The notes under the pieces: generated by a model
What the model saw: only the letters and a program-made list of their open reading frames with translations
Databases searched by the model: none
Told to the model about the DNA's origin: nothing
In this document: piece after piece, positions 35,480 to 42,713 of the stretch
Layout of the letters: each line of letters begins with the position of its first letter
Position numbering within the stretch: the first letter of the stretch is position 1
Source of the DNA: Corallococcus terminator
Lineage (GTDB): Bacteria > Myxococcota > Myxococcia > Myxococcales > Myxococcaceae
Assembly: GCF_003611635.1 (NCBI RefSeq)
Contig: NZ_RAVZ01000007.1
Location: 1 to 64,000, forward strand
Direction of reading: 5' to 3'
DNA length: 64,000 bases
Made by a program: the position numbers and the translations under genes

Positions 35480-37096
35480 TCAGCGCACCCGGACGGCGTC
35501 GGCGATGACCACCGAGCCCGCCGTCGTCCAGCGGCTCAACTGCACCTTGTTCCAGCCAGCGGTGAAGCTGTACGTGCCCAACTGCACCCACTTGCCGCCG
35601 TTGGCCTGCTGGTTCACGGTCGCCGTGCCCAGGTTGGTGCCAGCCGCGTTGAAGGAGATGAACGCCGCGGCGGAGGCGCGGTTCGTGCCCTCCACCCACC
35701 AGGCATCCACCGTGCGCGTCTGCGCGGTGGGCAGGTAGAACCAGAACGTCGCCGGCGCGGAGACGGCCTCCGTGTTCGCGAAGTAGTAGCCGCTGCCGTA
35801 GTAGCCGGCGCTGCTGCCCGCCGTCCACGCGCCCGTCAGCTCGAAGCGCGCCTTGGTGGCGTCGTTGTTGGCGGTGTTGCTGTCGATGATGATGTCGCTC
35901 GACGTCGGCGTGCCGCAGTAGCCGTTGATCTTGCTCAGGTAGGACGCCCACGGCCAGTTGGGACCCGGGTCCGTGCGCGTCGCCGGCTGAAGCTTGCCGT
36001 GCGCCACGATGTGGTAGCTGTCCTTCAGGATGGCGTTGTCACGCGCGATGTCGCACGACAGCTTCGCGGACGTCTCGATGAGGCCCGCCGTGAACGTCCC
36101 GCTGGCGAAGCCACCGTGCTCGATGCCGATGGTGAAGTGGTTGGACTGCGTGCCGTTGAGCCAGCACTCCTTGCTGCTGTTGAGCGAGCAGTCGTACGTC
36201 GCGCCGATGTGGAAGGCGCGGTTGGCCTCGTTCACCAACTGGGACACTTCGCTGCCGCTCTCGTTCACCACGTAGTGCGCGCTCACGCCCGACGCGCTGT
36301 TGGTGAGCCAGCTCCAGCACGACGAGTAGGCGCCTTCACAGGTGTGGATGATGATCATCGACGGGTCGCCCGTCGAACCCGACGCGCGCGCGCCGTAGTT
36401 GCTGCTGGGCGACGGACGCCAGATGGACGCCGCGTAGTTCGGCCCCGCCGCCATCGCGCGGACCTGGGGACGCGCGAACTTCGCCTCCACCTGCACGGGC
36501 TCCAGCGTGGCGGCCACCGAGCCGTCCGTGTTGAGCGCCACCGCGCCCTCGTTGATGACCGCGTACACGCCCTTGTGCACGTGCTCCGCCTGCGCGTCCG
36601 CGTTGCTGATGCCGCTCAGCCGCGCGACCACCGACGCCCACGCGCCCAGGTCCCCGCGCTCCACCGACGCCTCGGTGGCGAACTGGGAGAGCAGCGCCGC
36701 GCCCGCGCGGATGTTCGCCGCCGCGTCCGTGCGCACCGCGTCCGCCGACACGCCGGCCAGCGCCGCGCCCTGCTCCAGGTCCGCGCCGCGCAGGGCCATC
36801 AGGCCGAACGCGGGCTGCTGGCCCGGGAACTCCTCCGTGCCGCGCACCATCTGCCACCGCGTCTCCGTGTAGGAGACCGCCTTGAGCAGCTCCGCCGGGA
36901 CGTTGAACTCCTGCGCGGCCTGCGCGAACAGCGGATCCAGCTCACGCGGCGTCGCGCTGCCGGTCGTCTCCGTGGGCTGCGACGGGGTCTCGGTCTCGGT
37001 GGGGGCGGGCTCCGAGGGCTGCTGCGCCTGGGGACCACACGCGGACAGCACCAGGGCGGCGGCGGCCGCCGCGAACGGATTGCGGAACGTTGACAT
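35480..37096 (-). CDS. N-acetylmuramoyl-L-alanine amidase lipoprotein with transglycosylase-like and golvesin-type domains
   Basis: 538 residues. Lipobox in AALVLSACGPQ, Thr/Glu/Pro linker, then a lytic-transglycosylase-like helical segment (about 48-170; DPLFAQAAQEFNVPAELLKAVSYTETRWQ, with the Glu). Next an Amidase_2 domain (about 240-400): MIIIHTCEGAYSS, FTIGIEHGGF, and AHGKLQPATRTDPGPNWPW supply the zinc His residues. Residues about 405-538 form a golvesin/xly-type beta-sandwich (FELTGAWTAGSSAGYYGSGYYF ... VVIADAVRVR), likely a carbohydrate- or surface-binding module. It should cut stem peptides from peptidoglycan outside the cell. Coupled to the TolB-like gene. Confidence 0.88.
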   Translation of the reverse strand: MSTFRNPFAAAAAALVLSACGPQAQQPSEPAPTETETPSQPTETTGSATPRELDPLFAQAAQEFNVPAELLKAVSYTETRWQMVRGTEEFPGQQPAFGLMALRGADLEQGAALAGVSADAVRTDAAANIRAGAALLSQFATEASVERGDLGAWASVVARLSGISNADAQAEHVHKGVYAVINEGAVALNTDGSVAATLEPVQVEAKFARPQVRAMAAGPNYAASIWRPSPSSNYGARASGSTGDPSMIIIHTCEGAYSSCWSWLTNSASGVSAHYVVNESGSEVSQLVNEANRAFHIGATYDCSLNSSKECWLNGTQSNHFTIGIEHGGFASGTFTAGLIETSAKLSCDIARDNAILKDSYHIVAHGKLQPATRTDPGPNWPWASYLSKINGYCGTPTSSDIIIDSNTANNDATKARFELTGAWTAGSSAGYYGSGYYFANTEAVSAPATFWFYLPTAQTRTVDAWWVEGTNRASAAAFISFNAAGTNLGTATVNQQANGGKWVQLGTYSFTAGWNKVQLSRWTTAGSVVIADAVRVR

Positions 37097-37537
37097 GAGG
37101 GAACTCCAAAGTCGGGGGAGGACTCCATGGCCCGCCCCCGCATTTCCACGGGAGAGGCCCACGTCCTTTCTACAGCACCATGCGTGCCAGCCCCTCCAGC
37201 CCGTCACCTTCGTCCAGTTTTCTTCCGCGATCGGTACATCCATGCACCACCCTCGCGAACCCCCTCCAACACCGCTTGACTCCAAACACCTGAAATCATG
37301 GAATTGCCTACATCCCAGGACCCGAGGATGCGGACCCGCGGTGAGGGTGGTGCATGTTTGTCGCACTGACGTGTTTCAGGACATCCGTGACGTAACGTTT
37401 TGTTACATCTTTTCCTGTATCAGGCGGGATTTCGGACATGGGCGGACCGGAGGGGCCGCCGGCCCGGGGCCGGAGCGGGTGCGAGCGGGTGCGAAGGGCC
37501 GACACGGGGGCGGGCCATCCGCTATGACGCCAGCATC
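37097..37537. other. Intergenic region between divergent amidase and metallophosphoesterase genes
   Basis: 441 bases with no convincing gene; it is more AT-rich than its surroundings between about 37260 and 37440. It holds a short perfect inverted repeat gtaac-gtttt-gttac (37392-37406). A possible plus-strand promoter, TTGACT near 37275 with TGGAAT 17 bases on, lies about 240 bases before the metallophosphoesterase. Both promoters of the divergent genes must lie here. I cannot assign a regulator. Confidence 0.45.
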
Positions 37538-38275
37538 ATGCGGCTCTTCGGCATTGGCGACACACACCTGCCCTCCACGCGGCAGAAGGACATGCACCGC
37601 TTCGGTTGGACGGACCATCCGCTCCCGCTGCAACGCGCGTGGGACGAACGGGTGCGGCCGGAGGACGTGGTCATCGTCGCGGGCGACATCTCCTGGGCCA
37701 CGCGGGCGCATGAGGTGATGGACGACCTGGCGTGGCTGGACGCGCGGCCCGGGCGCAAGGTGCTGGTGCGCGGCAACCACGACTACTGGTGGGGCGACTC
37801 CGCGTCCAAGCTGCGCAAGCTGCTGGAGCCGTTCCGCACGCTGGAGGGCTTCCTCCACAACAACGCGGTGGTGATGGGCCCGTGGGTCATCGCCGGCACC
37901 CGGCTGTGGACCGCGCCGGAAGCGCCGCCCATGCCCGGCGGGGAGATGGGCGACGAGCCGTCCGACGCGGGCTACGTGGAGCGCGAGACGCGAAGGCTGG
38001 CCACGTCGCTGGAGGACGCGCGCAAGAAGGAGCAGGCCAGTCCCACGCCGCTCACGCGCATCGTCGCCGTGCACTTCCCGCCGGTGTACGCCAACGAGCG
38101 GAGCACCGCGTTCAGCGCCCCCATCGAAGCGTTCGCACCCAAGGTCTGCGTCTACGGCCACCTGCACGCGGGCGGCATCAGCGCGGGCTTCACCGGGGAC
38201 CGGGGCGGCGTGAAGTACGTGCTCGCCTCGTGCGACGCCGCCGGATTCACGCCCCTGCTGCTCGACGAGCAGTGA
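37538..38275 (+). CDS. Calcineurin-like metallophosphoesterase
   Basis: 245 residues, cytoplasmic. Complete metal site: GIGDTHLP (Asp, His), VVIVAGDISW (Asp), VRGNHDYWW (Asn, His), VAVHFPP (His) and VYGHLHAGG (two His). These bind two metal ions for phosphoester hydrolysis. The family includes YkuE-like and nucleotide or protein phosphoesterases; the substrate is unknown. It starts at an ATG after cagcatc with no strong ribosome-binding site. Confidence 0.88.
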   Translation: MRLFGIGDTHLPSTRQKDMHRFGWTDHPLPLQRAWDERVRPEDVVIVAGDISWATRAHEVMDDLAWLDARPGRKVLVRGNHDYWWGDSASKLRKLLEPFRTLEGFLHNNAVVMGPWVIAGTRLWTAPEAPPMPGGEMGDEPSDAGYVERETRRLATSLEDARKKEQASPTPLTRIVAVHFPPVYANERSTAFSAPIEAFAPKVCVYGHLHAGGISAGFTGDRGGVKYVLASCDAAGFTPLLLDEQ

Positions 38276-38479
38276 CGGAGTGGGGGCGTCCCCTCCCCGC
38301 GCCCGGCGGGCTGGGATGCACCCGACCCACCACGTTGGCCTGGGAGCCCGACACGGGGCGTTGTGCCTGGGAATCCCGCCGGGTGTGCGAAGCGTTGCGT
38401 GTGCTTTGTCGACAGACGGGAGTGTCCCGTTAAGCTGGGGTTGGCTTCCTCACTACCGGGAAGCAAGGAGTTGGAAGTC

Positions 38480-39061
38480 ATGCCGTCGGACAAGACCGAG
38501 CTCGCCGCCAGGATCGCCATCCTCCAGTCAGGGGATTCCGTCCGAGGGCTCATCTTCAAATCCGTGTTCAGCCTGGTGCAGCAGCACGCGGGCGCGAACG
38601 GGATGGAGAAGATTCGCGTAGGGGAGCTGGACCACGACTACGCGGAGCTGCGCTCGTATCCGGCGAAGGAGCTGCTCACGCTGCTCTACACCGTGGCCGA
38701 CCTGCTGGAGGGCCAGTTGGGTTCCGCCGAGGCCGTGTTCCAGGCGTGCGGCGAGGTGAGCATCACGCGCTACTCCACCGGGCCGGGGATGCTCATCTTC
38801 GGCATCATCTCCCGCGGAGACCCGCAGAAGCTCTTCGCTGGCGCGCAGATGGCCTACAGCGCGGCGGTGTCCTACGGCAACCGCGAGTACCTCACCACGG
38901 GGACCAAGTCCGGCACCCTGCGCATGCGCCGGGACATGATGCCGCCCGCGTACCACGTGGGCATCCTCACCGGTTCGCTCAAGGTCCTGGGGCTCACGGG
39001 CTATGTCACCTCGAAGCAGCAGGGCCTGGACCGCGTGGACTACGACATCCAGTGGAGCTGA
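38480..39061 (+). CDS. DUF2378 (TIGR02265) family protein
   Basis: 193-residue member of a family expanded in Myxococcales. AAGGAG lies about 9 bases before the ATG. Conserved-looking blocks are DSVRGLIFKSVFSLVQQHAG, DYAELRSYPAKELLTLLYTVADLLE and VSITRYSTGPGMLIFGIIS, consistent with the heme-NO-binding-like (HNOBA-type) alpha fold proposed for related sequences, though I cannot confirm that here. No signal peptide. Function unknown. The presence of this gene is one of the better taxonomic markers in the window. Confidence 0.82.
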   Translation: MPSDKTELAARIAILQSGDSVRGLIFKSVFSLVQQHAGANGMEKIRVGELDHDYAELRSYPAKELLTLLYTVADLLEGQLGSAEAVFQACGEVSITRYSTGPGMLIFGIISRGDPQKLFAGAQMAYSAAVSYGNREYLTTGTKSGTLRMRRDMMPPAYHVGILTGSLKVLGLTGYVTSKQQGLDRVDYDIQWS

Positions 39062-39112
39062 AGGCCGCGGTCCTCCCGCGCCCGTCGCTCCCCGCACCGC
39101 GTCGCCGTCACT

Positions 39113-40126
39113 TCAGTCGACGCGGGTGAAGGTCACATCCAACTGCGCGACGACGCGCTCGCCGACGGACGCGAAGCAGGCGAACGTGTGGTCCGCGCCG
39201 CGCACCTTGGTGCGCTGGGCCCCGAACACCACCGTCTGACCCGAGTAGGCCAGGCTGTCCGCGGACAGCTTCACGTCCTTCGCCACGAAGCGGGCGGTGT
39301 CGCTCTGCTCCAGCGAACGGCCCAGCGTGGTCGCCATGCGCGTCATGCCGCCCGCGACGACGGCCACCGGCATCACCGGGTGCATCGCGAAGTGGCCCTT
39401 GCACAGCTCCGGGGTGACGACCAGCGACGAGCGCAGGGTGCCGTCCTCGTGCTTCCAGTCCGTCAGCTCCAGCGGCTTGCTGTACGGGTTCTGCCGCAGC
39501 TTCGCCCACTCTTCCGGCGTGCGCTGCACGTTGTCCGCGGGGCGGGGGGCGGCGCGCATCTCCAGCTTCGCCTGACCGAACAGGCGGGTGAAGGCGGCGG
39601 CGGACAGCACGTTGTAGTCCACCTCCAGGCGGAACAGCGGCGTGCCGTCCGACGCGGAGAGCAGCGTACGGGCCGTGCAGGTGCGCTTGCCCGTGTACTC
39701 CGCCTGCGCCAGGGCCCACAGCAGGTCCGTGGTGCGCTCCTGCGCCTGGGGTGCCAGCCACTGACCGCGCGCGGCGCTCGCCAGGTAGAAGTGCTGCCCG
39801 TCCTTGGGCGCCACCAGCGCGGAGGCACAGGAGCCCAGGATGGCCAGGTGACGGCCCGCCTCGCCCAGGCCAATGGGCATCGCCTGCGCGTCGGGGTCCA
39901 TCTGCACCGGCACCCGAGCGACCACCTCACCCGGCAGCACCGTCACGTCCTTGAGCGCGAAGTACGGATCACGCACGCAGATTCGCGGGTACAGTTCCTG
40001 CGCGCTCAGCACCGTGTAGGGCGCCGCCTCCGACAGAGGCATCAGCGGCCGGTCCATCCACGGGGTGACGGACTTCACGGCGGAAACCGAGGAGGACATG
40101 GAGGCGGGGGCAATGGCCTGGAGCAT
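39113..40126 (-). CDS. Hotdog-fold (FabA/FabZ-like) protein, probably double hotdog
   Basis: 337 residues. Two halves resemble hotdog thioester dehydratases. The second half carries CKGHFAMHPVMPVAVVAGGM around His245, matching the HFPGxPVMPG signature of FabZ/FabA, but the helix that follows lacks the catalytic Glu/Asp. The first half (VTVLPGEVVARVPVQMDPD, GEAGRHLAILGSCASALVAP) has strand-helix spacing like a second hotdog. It may bind or process acyl-thioesters, or be a non-catalytic member. The ATG at 40126 follows GAGGT. Convergent with the DUF2378 gene. Family assignment is moderate. Confidence 0.65.
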   Translation of the reverse strand: MLQAIAPASMSSSVSAVKSVTPWMDRPLMPLSEAAPYTVLSAQELYPRICVRDPYFALKDVTVLPGEVVARVPVQMDPDAQAMPIGLGEAGRHLAILGSCASALVAPKDGQHFYLASAARGQWLAPQAQERTTDLLWALAQAEYTGKRTCTARTLLSASDGTPLFRLEVDYNVLSAAAFTRLFGQAKLEMRAAPRPADNVQRTPEEWAKLRQNPYSKPLELTDWKHEDGTLRSSLVVTPELCKGHFAMHPVMPVAVVAGGMTRMATTLGRSLEQSDTARFVAKDVKLSADSLAYSGQTVVFGAQRTKVRGADHTFACFASVGERVVAQLDVTFTRVD

Positions 40127-40559
40127 GGAAGGCTGACCTCGTTTCAGACGCCGGGTGTCGGGGGACACCTGGCCGCAGGGTAACCAAGTTCTCGTACGCC
40201 GGGACAGGATTATTTCTGCCCCGCGAAAAGATTCTCGATTGATCGGCCAAAGTGTTGCTGCCCTACCGTATTTTTTTATCCAAGCCGGAATTCAGGGGCG
40301 TCGGCGGTGCAAGATGAAGCAGCCGAGCGCTCGCGTAAAGCCCCTGTTTAGACCCACTGTCGACCACTGAAGGGTCATCAAGACCCCAGGGCAGGCCCTG
40401 GTTTCCCAATGATTCCGGGGGCTTGTACGCCGAAAGGTGTCCGGTTGGAAGAAATGACCCTGCGTGAAGTGCGAAAAGATTCTCTTTTCGCAGGGTGAAG
40501 TCCTTGTGCGTCAGGTTCCGGGGCGCCGGAATTTCCAGAAGCCGGGCCCCGGAGCCGGC
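40127..40559. other. 433-base intergenic region with a repeated 14-mer and palindrome
   Basis: Lies between the 3' end of kup and the 5' end of the hotdog gene, both on the minus strand, so it is the leader of the latter. No ORF is convincing. It contains two copies of GCGAAAAGATTCTC (40223-40236 and 40471-40484), the second inside a perfect palindrome, and an AT-rich stretch (tatttttttatcc near 40268). It is markedly less GC-rich than flanking DNA in places. Confidence 0.7.
40470..40492. promoter_or_regulatory. Perfect 10-bp inverted repeat, candidate operator or RNA hairpin
   Basis: tgcgaaaaga and tcttttcgca flank a 3-base ttc spacer with no mismatches. The left arm plus spacer is repeated at 40223-40236 as a direct copy of 14 bases. 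No T-run follows on either strand, which argues against a simple terminator for kup. The role is unproven: a protein-binding site upstream of the hotdog gene or a 3' hairpin for the kup transcript are both possible. Confidence 0.55.
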
Positions 40560-42473
40560 CTACAGCTCCACCTGGCTTCCCAGCTCCACCACGCGGTTGG
40601 GGGGAATCCGGAAGTAGGCGGTGGCGCTGCGGGCGTTGCGGCTCATCCAGGAGAAGAGGGCCTCGCGCCAGCCGGCCATGGAGCGCTTCTTGGTGGGGAT
40701 GAGGGTTTCGCGGCCCAGGAAGAAGCTGGTGCCCATGAGCTGGAACTGGAGGCCCTTCTCCCGGCAGCGCTTGAGGATGTCCGGGATGCTGGGGTTCTCC
40801 ATGAAGCCGTAGCGGGCGATGACGCGCACGAAGCCCTGCTCCAGGGGCTCCACCTCCACGCGCTCGGTGCCCACCACGTGGGGAATCTCCTCGGAGATGA
40901 TGGTGAGCAGCACCACCTGCTCGTGCAGCACCTTGTTGTGCTTCAGGTTGTGCAGGAGCGCCGGGGGGGTGCCTTCCGGGTTGCCCGTCATGAAGATGGC
41001 GGTGCCGGGCACGCGCACCGGCGGGTGGTCCCCGAAGCTGTCCAGCAGGTCCTTGAGGCTGATGCTCGCCGCGCGCAGCTTGGCCGCCAGGATGTCGCGC
41101 CCCCGCTTCCACGTGGTCATCAGGGTGAAGACGCAGACGGCGAGCAGCAGGGGGAACCAGCCGCCGTCGGCGATCTTCGTGGCGTTGGCGCCGAAGAAGG
41201 CCAGGTCCACCAGCATGAACAGCCCCGCGATGGGCAGCGCCACGGCGCGGCGGACGCCCCAGCGCTCGCGGGCCACCACGTAGGCGAGCATCGTGGTGAT
41301 GCCCATGGTCGTCGTCACCGCGATGCCGTACGCGGCCGCCAGCCGGCTGGAGGAGCCGAAGCCCAGCACCAGCGCGATGACGCCCACCAGCAGCGCGCTG
41401 TTGAGGCCGGGCAGGTAGATCTGCCCCATCTCCTCCGCGGACGTGTGCACCACCTCCATGCGCGGGCAATAGCCCAACTGCATCGCCTGCCGGGTGGTGG
41501 AGAAGGAGCCGGAGATGAGCGCCTGCGACGCAATCACGGCGGCGGCGGTGGACAGGGCGACGAGCGGGTACAGCGCCCACTCGGGGGCCAGGAGGAAGAA
41601 GGGGTTTCGGGCGGCCTCCGCGTGGCGCAAGAGCAGCGCGCCCTGCCCCAGGTAGTTGAGCACCAGCGACGGCAGCACGAGCATGAACCAGGCGCGCCGG
41701 ATGGGCCCCGCGCCGAAGTGGCCCATGTCCGCGTAGAGCGCCTCGCCCCCCGTCACCACCAGGATGACCGCGCCCAGCACCAGGAAGCCATGCCACCCGT
41801 TGTCCATGAAGAAGGTCACGCCGTGCACGGGCGACAGCGACCAGAGCACCGCGGGGTTGTGCACCAGCTCCTTCACGCCCAGCACCGCCAGCACCAGGAA
41901 CCACACGCACATCAGGGGTCCGAACACCGCGCCGATGCCGGCCGTGCCCTTTCGCTGCACGAGGAACAGCAGCACCAGGATGACGAGCGAGATGGGAATC
42001 ACGTACGGCTTGAAGACGGGGGTGGCCACGCTCAGGCCCTCCACCGCGCTCAGCACGGAGATGGCCGGGGTGATGACCCCGTCGCCGTAGATGAGCGCCG
42101 CGCCGAACAGGCCCAGGGTGATGAGCAGGGGCCGCGCGCGGTGCGACTGGCCCCGGGGGCGCTGCATGGCCAGCGCCATCAGCGCCAGGATGCCGCCCTC
42201 GCCCCGGTTGTCCGCGCGCATCACGAAGATGAGGTACTTCACCGACACGACGATGATGAGCGACCAGACGATGAGCGACAGCACGCCCAGCACGTTGGCC
42301 GGCGTCGGGGTGACGCCGTGCGTGCCGGTGAAGCACTCGCGCAGCGCGTACAGCGGGCTGGTTCCAATGTCTCCGTAGACGATGCCCACCGCGCCCAGCG
42401 CCAGCGTCGCGATGCGTTTGGGGGAGTCCGGCCCCTCCGAAGAAGGGGCCGTTGAGTCCGAGGGTGCGTTCAC
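40560..42473 (-). CDS. kup: Potassium uptake protein Kup
   Basis: 637-residue proton-coupled K+ symporter of the KUP/HAK/KT family, inner membrane. Twelve hydrophobic helices in the first ~460 residues; signatures ATLALGAVGIVYGDIGTSPLYALRE at the N-terminus, DNRGEGGILAL, IYGDGVITPAISVLSAVEG, and ALYADMGHFG are intact. The C-terminal cytoplasmic domain (about 460-637) ends FRIPPNRVVELGSQVEL, as in the family. I chose the GTG at 42473, giving family-typical length; the frame is open further upstream without family resemblance. Divergent from a sensor kinase 240 bases away. Confidence 0.95.
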   Translation of the reverse strand: MNAPSDSTAPSSEGPDSPKRIATLALGAVGIVYGDIGTSPLYALRECFTGTHGVTPTPANVLGVLSLIVWSLIIVVSVKYLIFVMRADNRGEGGILALMALAMQRPRGQSHRARPLLITLGLFGAALIYGDGVITPAISVLSAVEGLSVATPVFKPYVIPISLVILVLLFLVQRKGTAGIGAVFGPLMCVWFLVLAVLGVKELVHNPAVLWSLSPVHGVTFFMDNGWHGFLVLGAVILVVTGGEALYADMGHFGAGPIRRAWFMLVLPSLVLNYLGQGALLLRHAEAARNPFFLLAPEWALYPLVALSTAAAVIASQALISGSFSTTRQAMQLGYCPRMEVVHTSAEEMGQIYLPGLNSALLVGVIALVLGFGSSSRLAAAYGIAVTTTMGITTMLAYVVARERWGVRRAVALPIAGLFMLVDLAFFGANATKIADGGWFPLLLAVCVFTLMTTWKRGRDILAAKLRAASISLKDLLDSFGDHPPVRVPGTAIFMTGNPEGTPPALLHNLKHNKVLHEQVVLLTIISEEIPHVVGTERVEVEPLEQGFVRVIARYGFMENPSIPDILKRCREKGLQFQLMGTSFFLGRETLIPTKKRSMAGWREALFSWMSRNARSATAYFRIPPNRVVELGSQVEL

Positions 42474-42713
42474 GGCCCCCGCTTTAGCCGAACCCCGGGC
42501 CGCCGCAACCGTGGCCGCTCCGCGCCTTTGATTTCCAAGCGCTGCCGGGTGTTCCCATGTGCGCACCCTGGCCCCCTGCCCCTCGGGGCGCCGCTCCCGG
42601 GAACGAGGCGCGTGCGGTCCACCAACGGTTCCAGTGTTTGGGTGTCCTGCATCCGTGAAAACGGGGATGGCGGGACCTGGGACGCACTGCGTGCCGGAGG
42701 CGGTCGTGTTTCC

